Assembly (NCBI GenBank): GCA_013396915.1
Contig: VWZL01000105.1
Coordinates: 3,114-67,113, forward strand
Reading direction: 5' to 3'
DNA from: Stercorarius parasiticus
Lineage: Eukaryota > Chordata > Aves > Charadriiformes > Stercorariidae
Length of the DNA stretch: 64,000 nucleotides
Shown: piece after piece, positions 10,774 through 22,167 of the stretch
How positions within the stretch are numbered: position 1 is the first letter of the stretch
Layout of the letters: each line of letters starts with the position of its first letter
The notes under the pieces: generated by a model
Seen by the model: the letters and a program-made list of their open reading frames with translations, nothing else
What the model was told of the DNA's origin: nothing
Database searches by the model: none
Translations under genes and position numbers: made by a program

Positions 10774-13353
10774 CAAGACTATTGAAAATGTTTGAATTAA
10801 CTGGGCTTACCTGACTGATCAGATTAACGGTGTGTGTAGGAGAGCTGAAGAAGTAAAAAGCTGAGCAGTGGTGGGGGTGAATGATGGGGAATAGTCTGGG
10901 AATAGTATCCTCTTTCCTCAGCTGTGTTCGGACTGTGATAACATCGGTTCTTTCATTTCATGTTGGGATGTTTTCTCTGTTTTTCAAAGACAGAGACGAT
11001 TGCTTTTGGGCAGCGATTATTTTTTTTTCCTTTCTGCCTGACCTTGTTGACAGGAAGTACAAAACACTCCTGGAAGGTTGTTGTCACATTGCTGGGGTTC
11101 TGGCAATAGTGTTTCTGTCAGTTGATTCTGTAAAATTCACCTCTTGCAGCTTCTGGCTCTTGTCATCTTGATTCTTCAAAGCAAGTTGGCAGCTCTGGTA
11201 CTAGTTTTGGCGAGTGATATCAACGCTTGCGTGTTTTCCCAATCACCAAAAAAACCCCTAATAATTCTGGGTTCTTGTGTGCTTTCTGGATACTGTGCTG
11301 TGGAAGGGAGGGATGTAGGAAGCATCTGTATGCCTAGAAAGTGCCATTACGTCCCAGATCTTGGGAAGAATGGAGTTTATGTTCTGGATTCCCTTTGGAA
11401 TTGAGGCCATGCACCGGAATGATAATCTACTGGGGTTTAGGGTGTTTCAGGTAGGCTTTCTGGTTACTTTGTTGGGCTGGAAAATACCTACATGTGTACT
11501 CTAAATATGACTGATGGGGAGTTGCCACTTCATTATAGTCCTGTCATCACTGAATCTAACTCTGTTTTCCAGCAGCCCATGTTAGAACTAGAAGACAGCA
11601 ACCAGCTGCGCATGTCACCATTGCAGGGACTTTAAAAATGGCCTCTCACATGCTTTGGTTCCCAAAGTTCCAACAGATGCCAAGTCTTCTCTGCAAGCAT
11701 GAGGAACAGATCTGCTAGTGATACACAGCTCACATCTCTCACTTCACAGGCTCCCCTGTCTGGGGGAGAGTTCAGATGTCATGGCAGAGTAGAAACGCTG
11801 CTGCTGTTTGGCAGCACAGTGTAAGAAGGAGCTTGTGTGAAAGAGGCTTCGTCTTTTTCTTTGTCTCCTTCCACGCCACTTCTTTTGAAGAAACTTGTCT
11901 GCAAAAGCAGTTAGTTTGAGAATCACAGTATCACTTCCAGGAACACCATTGCCAAAGAAAGCCAAGTTTTGAATGTAATCCAGAAGCCACAAGGTGATAA
12001 AAGGCTGTCTCAGCAGCAGAATACACTTCCACATGTCAGAGTGCAGGGTGCAGCCCTCTCTTTGCTTGGCAACCTTCTGGTCTCTCTCACTTCACATTCA
12101 GGAAACCTTTTTAAACCTCTTCAGTTCATAGGCACCTTTAGTGAGATTTCCGCAAGTCCCAGGGAAGATTTTACTTTGTTTTGGTTTTGACACCCTTTTC
12201 ATCCTATTAGTAAATGCTTCTAGGTTGCTGAGATGCGGGATGCTTAAGCTTGGAAAGTGGTAGTCTGTATCCTCCTGATGGCTTGCTGGGCTGGGATTCA
12301 GCTCAGGGCTGAGTCCTGAATTTGATTCTGATTCTGAATCCCCATTTGATTCCGTATGGTCTGAACAGAGCTGAAAACCAAGCCATGAAGCACCAGCTTG
12401 GCAGGAGCAGGTGTCAGCAGACTCTTTGATCCTGCGTAGTGAGTGTATTTCTGCCTGGCAAGCTTAGTAAGATAAAAGGGTGCCCTGTCATGAATCTGAG
12501 GATGGTGTTTCACCTTCTGTACTCAGCTTGGAGATCATGCCTCCAACATTAGCTGTGATCATGGATTGAAACCATGAACGCTTAGCTGTGAGTTAAGCAG
12601 CTTGTCACCAGAGCACTGTGTCAGCCCTCTGAAAAGCCGAGTGACCTACTTTCTTGCCTTTTTTATTCAAATTGCTGGACCAAGCCTTGTAATCAGATAA
12701 TATGTGCTTGATGAGTGTTGAATTCCATTAGCTGCTCTATAATAACTGAGTTAGAGGTCATATATCTTGTAAATTTCTGACTTGACACCATTTGTGTTAT
12801 AGCATTACCAGTAAATATTTCTAATTAAAATTCCTTTAACAATGTGTGAAATCTTCTTTCACTCTCTGAACTGCTGTCTTAACTGTCACATCAAAACAAA
12901 TTGGACCCACCCATCTGTTTTGTTGTATCCTATGAATGAACTTAATCTCCTGCTGTAGAAAATGTGAATGATAAAGATGCCAAGCATTTAGTTTGGGAAA
13001 ATACAAGAATTATTTTAAGCATATGAATAAATACAATCTACATTCTTCTCTCTCACTGTCCTGGGGTATGGTACCATGCGTCACATAAAAAATAGGAGAC
13101 ACCCGGCTAAATCGCTACTACAGAAGTTTTGGTGTCTATGTAGTGTTCCTCCCTAAGGAAGCACGCACATCAGTTCTTTGATACAAGTGTAATCATCGTG
13201 CCTCTCTTAACGGCAGCCATTTCATTACATGAAAGACAGAGAAACCCAGTACATGGTTTCCTTTTCAGATTTGAGAAGGAAATCATTTTAGGGGGCTTTT
13301 AAAATAAGTATTGTTAATTTAAAGGAAACAATCTTTGCAACCGCTGAGACATG

Positions 13354-13366
13354 CCCCCCCCCCCCC
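13354..13366 (+). repeat. Poly-C tract (C13)
   Basis: Thirteen consecutive C residues, G on the - strand, close upstream of the exon 5 acceptor. The run is likely to be length-variable, and its length may be inexact because homopolymers are error-prone in sequencing. Confidence 0.9.
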
Positions 13367-13498
13367 ATTTCTTTTTGTAAACTGATTACATTCCTGCAAT
13401 ATACAGTTTTAAGAAAAAAAAGAGCAAGAAGTTTTTCTGCCGTTGCTTGAACTGCATGAAAGGGTTACATGTTGCTTATCTCTTTCGTCTGTTTTCAG

Positions 13499-13638
13499 AC
13501 TGAGCTGCTTGACCTCTCCACAGTAGATGTAATCTTGATCTCCAACTATCACTGCATGATGGCATTGCCCTATATCACAGAGTACACGGGATTCACTGGA
13601 ACAGTCTATGCCACTGAGCCCACTGTTCAAATTGGCAG
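13499..13638 (+). CDS. INTS9: INTS9 coding exon 5 (residues ~88-134), degenerate MBL metal motif
   Basis: The frame is [20 protein letters not shown], then [20 protein letters not shown], ending PTVQIG plus AG of a split Arg codon. In active relatives (CPSF73, INTS11) the strand after 'VD..ii.SH' carries the HxHxDH zinc-binding signature. Here the equivalent is Ser-Asn-Tyr-His-Cys-Met-Met-Ala-Leu at about residues 102-110, with most ligands replaced and the Asp-His pair missing. This matches the known status of INTS9 as a non-catalytic partner. The acceptor is TTTTCAG, and the donor GTAAAA is weak at its last two bases. The following intron is phase 2. Confidence 0.96.
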
Positions 13639-15271
13639 GTAAAAAGCCCCTTAATATTCTCTACTCCTCTTTCATCACTGCTAAGGAAAAGGTGCAAAGG
13701 ACAATATGGGTAAAGGAGTGGTGTCTAATGTTCTGAAGAGGCTCTTAGGCAGTAGCTGAACGTCAGCCAAGTCCTTAGTGCTGCAAATGTGTTAACTCAA
13801 TGTTTCCCAACCTCTGGAACCATCTGCCTTCAACATGTACAGCAGATGCTTTGTGTTGGTCCAGGCAGTAGGCGTGGGATAGTAGATCTTGAGTGGACTG
13901 AGACACCTTGAGCAGCAATTACCATATAGCTAACTTCAAACCTTCAAAAACCATGAATCTCTCCTGCTCCTCTCTGCTCCCCTAAACAAAAGAGGAATCG
14001 CCAATCTTTTCAACAATAAGCGACTTTAAGATTTTTGCCTTGTAGTTTTTCAGCATTTGAAATTCATATAATCACACTTTGCTCCACACCATGGAAGGGA
14101 ATTTAAGCTGGCTGCATCTCAAATGACAGCTGAGATACATAAGCTCTGAAATCCAAGGAGAAGCACTAAGAAAAACAGCAGAAATGTGAGATTTGATGTA
14201 GAAAATGTAAGACCTGACAGCGCGGTCAAAAATTTAATAGTTGGTCATCAAATCCGGCAGTCTTTTCTTACAAAGTTGTCTGTTGATTGGAGAAGTCAAT
14301 ACGGAAGCCTGCAGGTTCGGCCCTCAATGAAGTCTAACTGGACTTGTGCTGGGTGTATCTCTCATGCAGAAGAGCAGCCGTGTTCAATAATTAGAAAGCA
14401 GATTAGGCCGTGGTATCTGAACTACTCTGTAAGCACTTCAGGGCAGGAATCTTTGTCTATTAAAGGTCCTGTGCAAACTTTCCACGCCAGAGTAATTCTC
14501 CCTTTGTGTAAAAACAAACAGAAACTGAAGGCCCTTGTAGGCGAAAAGAATTGTATAAATATGAACTGGTAGTAGACCTCTGGGGTATTGCTGGCCCATA
14601 GCTGAAGATAACAAGCATAGTCTTGTTGGAGAGCATACTGGTGTGGTTCTCCCTACCCCAAGTAATGCCAGATGCCATTCTTCTGCAGTTCCATCTGTCA
14701 CTTCCTACCTTCAAGGGGAAGCATGCATACGATTACAAATGCTGTTTAGTTTGGGACAGTGAAATCTACAGTGCCAGTTTTTAATGCCTGACATATTTTT
14801 CTGTCTCAAATGCTGTATTGTGCATTTGTACATGAGGAGAGTTCACACTGACAACATGCTTGGCTTCTTTAAGTGATAAAGAGGCATCATCTAATGAGTT
14901 TTCATCATATATTTTGTCTCATTCCATATGACAAGCAGTCAGTAATGAAGAAATCATCTTGCGCAGCAGGAGAGAGATTTGGGAGTTCCTCTTGTCCTGC
15001 CACTTTCCAAATAACTCATAACCCAGTGGGCCAGATCCTCTGCTGGCGCAACCAGGCAGACAGAATCGGACTAGCTTGAGCTTGGAACACTCGGTGGAGA
15101 AACAGGGGTAGAACTGGTGAGGGGTAATTGCTGCGATGCCTCTGTGGGAGAACCCCTCTTTAAAACTGCCTAATAGCGTTACAATTTGTGTGATATTTTG
15201 GAAACAGTTGGGACAAAGTTCTCTCCTGTGTGAAAGGCTGCCATACTAATTTAGTTATGATGTCTTTTCAG
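13639..15271 (+). other. INTS9: INTS9 intron 5
   Basis: A phase-2 intron of 1.6 kb. An old-repeat tail is likely at 14418-14570. The 128-codon open frame at 14186-14572 overlaps that tail and shows no domain. The rest is unremarkable. Confidence 0.8.
14418..14570 (+). repeat. Possible old interspersed-repeat 3' end
   Basis: The sequence 'ctgtaagcacttcagggcag' with 'gaatctttgtctattaaagg' and a terminal 'gtataaatatgaactggta' recalls old amniote repeats ending 'tgtaagctcttcagggcagggactgtct...tataaataata'. Divergence is high and the exact family is unclear. Confidence 0.35.
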
Positions 15272-15358
15272 ACTTCTCATGGAAGAACTGGTGAATTCCA
15301 TTGAACGTGTGCCAAAGGCTCAGTCTGCCTCCATGTGGAAGAACAAGGAGGTACAGAG
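15272..15358 (+). CDS. INTS9: INTS9 coding exon 6 (residues ~134-163)
   Basis: An 87-nt exon. A completes the split Arg, then the frame is [20 protein letters not shown] followed by MWKNKEVQ, and AG begins a second split Arg. This is the helix after the degenerate metal loop plus a charged linker. Compared with the human protein as I recall it, Phe to Ser (NSIERVP), Leu to Met before WKNK, and Asp-Ile to Glu-Val are conservative or surface changes. The donor is GTGAGG. Both flanking introns are phase 2, so the exon is a multiple of three and could be skipped in frame. Confidence 0.95.
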
Positions 15359-17349
15359 GTGAGGAACAAGTCACCAGGAAAGGGTGACTCTCCTAAAACT
15401 TTAACCAATGTTTAGGATTCACTGTAATGATGGGTCATCTGCCACCATTTGAGATTTGCTGTTACCGTTAAGCAGAAAAAAAAGCCTAAGAGGTTTAAAG
15501 CTGTGACTCCTTGGGTTGGTTCTTTCTTTAATCATTTGCAGATTGTTGGTCTTCCAAACAACCACACAAGTTTGATTCTTGGAGGGAGGCATGGTAACAC
15601 AAAAGTCTCCCCTGATCTCCTCTCACATAGTTTAGCTCCACGATGGTAGATAAAACCAGCAGATTTTTGTATTGACATCATTAAAAGTTGTTGAAATTAG
15701 CAAGCTATTTAAGCTTGATTATATTGTGTTGGAATAATTCTAATTTAAAATTATATTTACATTCATGTTTGCTGAAATGCTAAGAAAGGCAAGACACAAC
15801 TGTTGGAAGCCACTGGTGACCAACCACAGAGCAGTGCTGCCTTCCTTCCCACGGCTGCAGCCTCTTTTACACTTGGACAACAGAGGTGGTTTTTTGCTTT
15901 CTTTCAAAGCTTAGCAACAAATTGAAATTAGAATAAAAAAGGGTAGTTAGAAACTCCATGTCCATTATTTCATCTATACGTAAAAACAAGGTGCTCAAAA
16001 TTGAGTTCTTCTACATCTAAACTTTTGAAAGCTTTGAAATCTAAAAATTATCCATACAGTTTATAATTGCAGATAATGCTTGCTTTCAAAATAAAAACAA
16101 CTTCAGGTGCACAGCATGTTCTATGGAGGAGACAGTTTAGTTTTTAGCGCATATTAAAGATAAGGCTGGTTAATTAGAAAGTTATTTTTAAAAGCTACTT
16201 TGTGCATTTTTAATTGATCTCCCATTTTCTATTCCTCATTATTAACGTGGCTTGATTTAAAAGTTTACTAAAAATGAATTATTTCATACATTATAAAAGT
16301 AGTCTTGACATTTCCCAATATCACAAAGCAAAGAAATTAAAAATCCAGATTAACATATGTTTATCTATATATTGTACTCCCCTGCTGAGCACAGGAGTAG
16401 TCTTATCTCAGCACTGTAACTCTCACTCTTCTGAAAAAGGCAAGTAAAACACAGATGTAAAGCAAAAGTAAAGACAATAAAGTTGATCAGGATTTTGTGC
16501 TGGTTGATATATACTCTCATCAGAATAGTGATTTTTTTTAAATTTTGGAGTCCACTGGCCTGACCAGAACCATTCGTGAAGCTCACAGTGATGTGAAGAG
16601 AGAGGACTGGAGCCATTATTCTCGTCACACTACTGCATGTGTTTTGTATGCATCTTGGAGCTCATTTAATGTCACTTTCCTAGTGGTCGTATTTTAGAAG
16701 AAGTGCTGTTTAGCACTTTGTGTGCTGTTGACTATTCCGGAGGCGAACACAGAGAAGTGATCTTTGTTCTGATTCAACTGCTATAAAAGGCTAGAGTCTT
16801 CTTGTTGGAGCGGTGTTTAAAATACACTTTTCTGTCTTATATTGCTTGGGAACTACCGTAACATTGACACTTCCTCCTTGGAGCTGTCACGTAGCTGTTG
16901 TGGGGTACCAAGGGAGGTGGGAGGAAGGTATAAGAGCCCACCTCTGAGGATAGGCAGGACCAACCCTTCTGTCCCATTTACAAGACCTCTGTAGAGCACA
17001 GAGAACTGCCACAATTTCATATGTTGTTGGGAACCTTCGTCAGATGGCAGGTCCCTCAACTTTCTCAAGGAAAACGCACACCTTGCCCAAATATGAGATA
17101 GAGCAAGGAAACGCTCTGCTAGTGGGGATAGCAAAACATAACTAGTAGCCCTGCAGCTGTTTAGTAACAAAAGTCTACATATCATAAACTCTGCCTGGAG
17201 GCTGGTACGAACCGGTGTTGTCTGTGAGCTGGAAGAGGGGGACAAATCTAAACTCCTTTTCCAACTGTGCCCCACCTGTGCTCTGAGTTCCCCCTTCAGC
17301 TCCCTACACTTCTGTAAAATGTAGCTCCTATCCACCATAGAGGGTATAC

Positions 17350-17440
17350 AGGGACTTAATTAATGTTTGCAAAGTGTTTTGAGATTCCTGGTGACAAGTG
17401 TCATGCAAGCGCGAATGGAACTGATTATTACACTATGTGA
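17350..17440 (+). repeat. Probable SINE 3' tail (MIR/CORE-like)
   Basis: The order 'taatgtttgcaaagtgtttt', 'gagattcctggtgacaagtg', then 'gattattac' matches the tail 'aaagtgctttgagatccttggatgaaaggtgctata...attatt' of old tRNA-derived SINEs common in turtles, crocodilians and birds. The body upstream is not recognisable. Confidence 0.4.
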
Positions 17441-18124
17441 GCAAACATCTACTGATCCACAAATTAACACCTGGCTAATAGCACATGCAGGGTTGGACTG
17501 ACATCCGTTATTTAAGAAAACGTGATCCTTGGTGAATTTTTTTTTAATACGTGGCTGTTGCTAGAACAGAATACTTATTACTTCTGAGCCTAACTTTAAT
17601 TTTTCAGGCTAATCAATCACCATTACTGCTTTACAGTTCAGCTAGTTCCACTCTGAATAGTTAGTATAAAACACAAAGTATTATCATCTTCATTAGATAA
17701 AGCACTGAAGCATTTTAAATGCAAATACTGTATAAAATATAAGAAGTTCATTATAGTGGCTTACGTTTTTCCATTATCAAATCCAGTCTGAACTAATTGC
17801 TTAGCAAGTTTTATTACCATTGGTTTTTATTTTAAATGAGCAATCTCATGGAAGCTGTATAGATGCTCAACCAGGATATCTTTCACGCTGATTAGGATTC
17901 AGGGGGCTAAAGAGGAAGTTTGCCTTATGAAAGACACTTTGCCAACTACCCGTTTGATGATTTCTTACATCTTGTCTGAACAGGCTCTTTCCTTAGAGTC
18001 GTGGACAAGAGAGGCCAGGATGCTGATCTGGTTCGGTACTGTCATCCTCCTCTCCCTTCAAACAAGCACGTGTTATGTCATATATTAAATGTTATCCTTT
18101 GTATTGAACAGGAGGGGCTGTCTC

Positions 18125-18217
18125 TGTGCAGATGCCCAGTTAAGAACACAAGCCTCTGAGTTTCTTAAGCATAAATTTTGTACGCTAACCACTGGACCAT
18201 GCTGCTTCGCGATACCT
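18125..18217 (-). repeat. tRNA-derived SINE head with A box and B box
   Basis: On the - strand it reads 'gcagcatggtccagtggtta', matching the A-box region of tRNA-derived amniote SINEs ('gcatggtctagtggttaga'). It continues to 'ctcagaggcttgtgttctta', which aligns with the B-box-containing 'tcaggagacctgggttctat'. It is not a functional tRNA: it has no acceptor stem and the B box is decayed. Confidence 0.5.
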
Positions 18218-19882
18218 TCCTGTTTGTGGCTGTAGGTTGGTTGTCCTGACATCTGCCCACATAAATCTGGTTGTTATGAGGTGATCCATAATTGGATGTT
18301 GCCGTAGTGTTAGTAGATTCACTCCAGACTTTAAAATATCAAATACCCTCTAGTAACTTTCTTTACAAATTTTTAAAGCGTGAGTGACAGGCTGAGTGCC
18401 AGCTGGGGCACATCTGAGGAACCAGCAGTCCTCATTGTCTCTGTATGCCACTCGGCAAAGAATGAACCCACTGGACACTGGTGCCACTGGTCTCGGTTAG
18501 GGATCAGAGTATATTTACAGTGTAGCCCCAGAGTAAAGGCTAATAGAAACTTACTTCAAACACCAAGGACAATTCCCCACTTTTCTCCATTACCTGGAGA
18601 TATATTCTCTGCTTCCCAGAAGAGAAGTTCCTGAAAGCATCCAACACTAAATGCTTCTTATGGTAGGTTAAAGGCTTTTACAGGCAATTTGCTTCAGTGC
18701 AATGGTGGACAACTATCCACACTGTTTGGCCTTTTGTTGCTTATGACTTCCCAAAAAAGACCTTGAACGCTTTGTTTGTTTCCTTAAGCGCAGTATGCTT
18801 TCAGCCAGCATGCGCTGGAATTACAGTTATCGCACTAGACCTGTACAGCCGTCTTGGCAATAGCTGGCCTTAATCCTTTCTTCAGTATCTTAAATTATGG
18901 AGGAGTTCACTGACCTAGTAGATATAACAATAAATTAAATTCCTTTAAACAAATTGATCAAAGAAACTTGACCAATTTCCATAAATCTTTGGAAATTGGT
19001 TTGAATTAGCCTTTGATTTAGCATTGGTTTAATATAAAAAAAAAAATCCTATTCTTCTTACGCATTTGGCAGCTGTGCTGCTTCCTGCCTCAGTTCATGT
19101 TGCTAAGGAAGATTTATTTCCCAGAAGTTAGGCATCTCTCTTACAGGCTGTGACATTACAGTTCACTTCTTCCCTTGACAACGCTGTCCAGCTAACTTGC
19201 AATGTCTGTGAAGAGCAGAATGGATGGATTTTACTTTGGTGTAAAACATCTTAAATACTTCCGTGTAGGGGATTTCAAAGAGCTCTGCAGCGTCAGCTAA
19301 TGTATCCTTGCCAGTACACTCTGAAGGCAAGTGGGGTGTCTGAGCTGAAGGCAAAGAAGCGTAGATGCAGGGGCATGTGCTCTTGCAAGGCACCGGTGAC
19401 AAAAATGAGAGCAGAGCCAGCCTTTTTCCATGGTCTGGTTCCTGTATTTCAATCACAAGATTGTGGCTTACTTTTGTTTTCAAATTCTTAGGATATGCAG
19501 AAGAGACACTTATCCAAGAACCCAGTCATCTCTACCAATTCCAGCAGTGCATTTCATGTTGACATGTCAGATCAGCCAACATCTTTCATCAGTGGTGAAA
19601 ATACCACAAGAGTTGCTATAACACCTTCATCACAGCTACTTCTTTGATGGAAGGGCTGAATAGGAACAACTACAAAGAGAGCTGAAGGGGAGGAGTCTTT
19701 GGGGTGAGGCAAAATGGGCACCGTGGTTTGGCTCCTCAACAGGCAGAAAGTCTTGCTCCTCACTTTGAAGCACCAGGCATATTTAAAATAAAAAGAAAAA
19801 AGAGAAAAATCTAAGACCTGGAGAATATAAATGGGAGTAAAGGGAAGTTCTGAAAATGCCTGCACCCCGTTGATCTTTGCAG

Positions 19883-20003
19883 ATTGCTGCCTGCCCCTCT
19901 GAAGGACGCAGTGGAGGTGTCTATGTGGAGGAAGTGCTACACCATGCCAGAAGTGAATGCTGCGCTCAGTAAGATCCAGCTGGTGGGGTATTCTCAGAAA
20001 ATT
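19883..20003 (+). CDS. INTS9: INTS9 coding exon 7 (residues ~163-203)
   Basis: A completes the split Arg, and the frame then reads [20 protein letters not shown], then [20 protein letters not shown]. The Trp-Arg-Lys-Cys-Tyr-Thr segment and the '[13 protein letters not shown]' helix-strand are hallmark INTS9/CPSF100-like MBL sequence. The donor is a perfect GTGAGT. The exon is phase 2 at the left and phase 0 at the right. Ala for Ser, Met for Thr and Pro for Gln are differences from my recollection of the human sequence. Confidence 0.96.
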
Positions 20004-22032
20004 GTGAGTACCTGTAAAGCTGTCCTGTCCTCAGGTCAACAGTCACAACTTGTTGTTTCCCAGCTTTTCTCTGGAAACGCTCTTCCTTTTCTATTTTCCC
20101 CTGTGTAAAATCCAGTTACCCTCACCTAGGAAAGCAAGACAAGATATATTGCATGTCCCTCAGTCCGCCTCCCAGGAAGGGTTCTTGTTCGATGAAATCA
20201 GGGAGTATCCATTTGTTTCTCCTCTTCCTCGGGGAGGCCAATTTTAAGGCAGCGTACCTGCAAATTTGGAGTTGATGGCTGGCCCACTGAGAGCTGGGAG
20301 GATGTACCAAATGAATGTATCCTCTCTGTCTGTAAGCCACATCCCCTTCTGAGTTACGGTATCTCACTTCTGGGAGTCTTTTGAGTGCTTTAGCCTCCAC
20401 TTTCTTTTAGACAGCAAATTAGGGATTGTAAACAAAACCTAATGGTTCGACCTGAACTTCAAACACTCCTTTCCCAGGGTTCCCAGCTAACATTTGTTGT
20501 CTATAGTGCTGTTGACTATAGTCCAGTGTACTTTCTAGAATGAACTGAACCAACAGTTCAGTAGTCTGCAGATACACCCATGTGGCTTGTAGGCAGCACG
20601 TGGGCCATGATGATACCTTCTATTGTTGCTCAGGGCCCTAAGAAATAAAAAGGCGGATTAAAGTAAGTTGTGTACCCAAAGCTCTTTATTTGCTCCCTTT
20701 TCTTAAGCCACGGAAGTTTTGAGACTCCTGTTAATGAGTAAGACAGTTTGAGACAGTAGCTAGTGGTGCTGTGTACTGAATTTGGTGGATTTAGGTTTGT
20801 GTGATGCTGCATTACAGCTGGTGAAAGAAGACCCCAAGCCACCACTAACGTGGCTGCTGACATAAGTAACAGCTGCAGCTTTGTCTAGCAACTGGACAGG
20901 CTGAGGGCATTTGGGCTGCCTCAGTATCCATGGGTGGTTACTGTTCATTTTCGACTATACTCACAGTGTGGATGTATCTCATCTAATTTTAGATCTGTGC
21001 ATCCGAGCCAATCATTCTTTTATAGTTACTGGGAAAAAAAGAGCCATTTCTAGAGCATATTTTATCTCTTCCCAAAGCAAACTTTTAAAATAATCAGACC
21101 TAATTAGTCAGTTAACCCAAAACGTGGCAGCATCAAGAATGATTTGTGGTCCACTTTTCACGTCTGCGTATCAGCAGAATCTGGAGCCTTGGTTTACACA
21201 CTCTGAGGGATAGAGACCCTGTTTTGTTTTGCAAAGGTTCCAAATATGTATAGGGATACTAGAAAAAATCATTAGTATTGCATGAATCAGATGCTTGTTC
21301 TATTATTCAGTAACCAGAAAGTATATCACATTAGTGAGGTACACATGGAGGCTTATTTTCCTTTCTCAAAACAAGTATAACACCTTACTGTGTACAGATA
21401 AAGCAATACACTTTCTAAAGGAGACAACTGTCAGGTTGCTGATGCTCAGAGCTGAAGCTGAAATTTGGATTGAGTTCGCAGGGTGTTGTTTCTAAATCAC
21501 CAGTAGAGAGCATTTAGAGAGACATCAAGTTAGAAAGTGAGTGAGTTTGAAGTTTATGTTTTCCACAGCAAAATGTGTAACCCAAACAGAGTTTTATACC
21601 AGTACAGAACTACATGTCCTTCCTTCTCTCCTGCTGGCCAGCATCAATAAAATTTGCCTAAGGGAGTGTAGAGTCTTCAAAGATGTAAAGTGCCTGTAAG
21701 CTTCTTCAATACAGCCAAGGCAGAGGATCAAGACCTGGGCTGAGTCCTCCATTTAGAGTTATGGTTCAGTGTGAACTCAGTTAGATGCCATAGAATTCAC
21801 ATGGAAGAGAGACTTGATGAAGGCCCTACCTCAGGAAAAGCTTTTCTCAGAGCATCTATCCTGTTAGACATAGGTAAATAAAAACAGCAGGCATAAAGCT
21901 CCGGAAACTAACTTCATAAAAGCTTTGAATACCACAACTACTTTAAAAATTGATATCACTGGTGATAAAATTACCTGTTCTGACTTCTCTCAAGGGCTCG
22001 CTCAAGTTAATGTCTCTTGCTGTGTGTTCCAG
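20004..22032 (+). other. INTS9: INTS9 intron 7
   Basis: A phase-0 intron of 2.0 kb ending TGTTCCAG. No gene or confident repeat is recognised. Confidence 0.8.
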
Positions 22033-22167
22033 GAGCTGTTTGGTGCTGTGCAGGTCACCCCTCTCAGCTCAGGCTACGCTCTTGGAAGTTCCAATTGGAT
22101 TATCCAGTCGCACTATGAAAAGGTTTCCTATGTTTCAGGATCTTCTCTACTTACAACACACCCTCAG
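22033..22167 (+). CDS. INTS9: INTS9 coding exon 8 (residues ~204-248)
   Basis: Forty-five whole codons reading [20 protein letters not shown], then [20 protein letters not shown] and TTHPQ. In active family members the 'v..t.ysAGH.lGga.w.i' segment contributes a zinc-ligand His. Here the equivalent is [11 protein letters not shown], with Tyr where the His normally stands, again consistent with loss of metal binding. Flanking introns are phase 0 on both sides, so skipping would keep the frame. The donor is GTACAG. Confidence 0.96.

Larger units (their letters stand above)
10118..13498 (+). other. INTS9: INTS9 intron 4
   Basis: A phase-0 intron of 3.4 kb. It contains an A-rich simple tract at 10749-10773 and a 13-C homopolymer at 13354-13366, about 130 nt before the exon 5 acceptor. 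No gene or confident transposon is seen elsewhere. Confidence 0.8.
15359..19882 (+). other. INTS9: INTS9 intron 6
   Basis: A phase-2 intron of 4.5 kb. Two probable SINE pieces lie in it, a 3' tail at 17350-17440 and a tRNA-like head at 18125-18217. The 161-codon minus-strand open frame at 16853-17338 has no recognisable domain and ends just before the SINE tail. I do not call it a gene. Confidence 0.8.

Noticed and set aside
16853..17338. 161-codon minus-strand open frame, the longest in the track
   Set aside because: No recognisable domain, no signal of a gene around it, and it is antisense inside an INTS9 intron next to a SINE tail. Its length is within chance expectation over 64 kb.
18125..18217. 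Functional tRNA gene
   Set aside because: A- and B-box-like words are present, but there is no acceptor stem, anticodon arm or terminator. Best read as a SINE relic.
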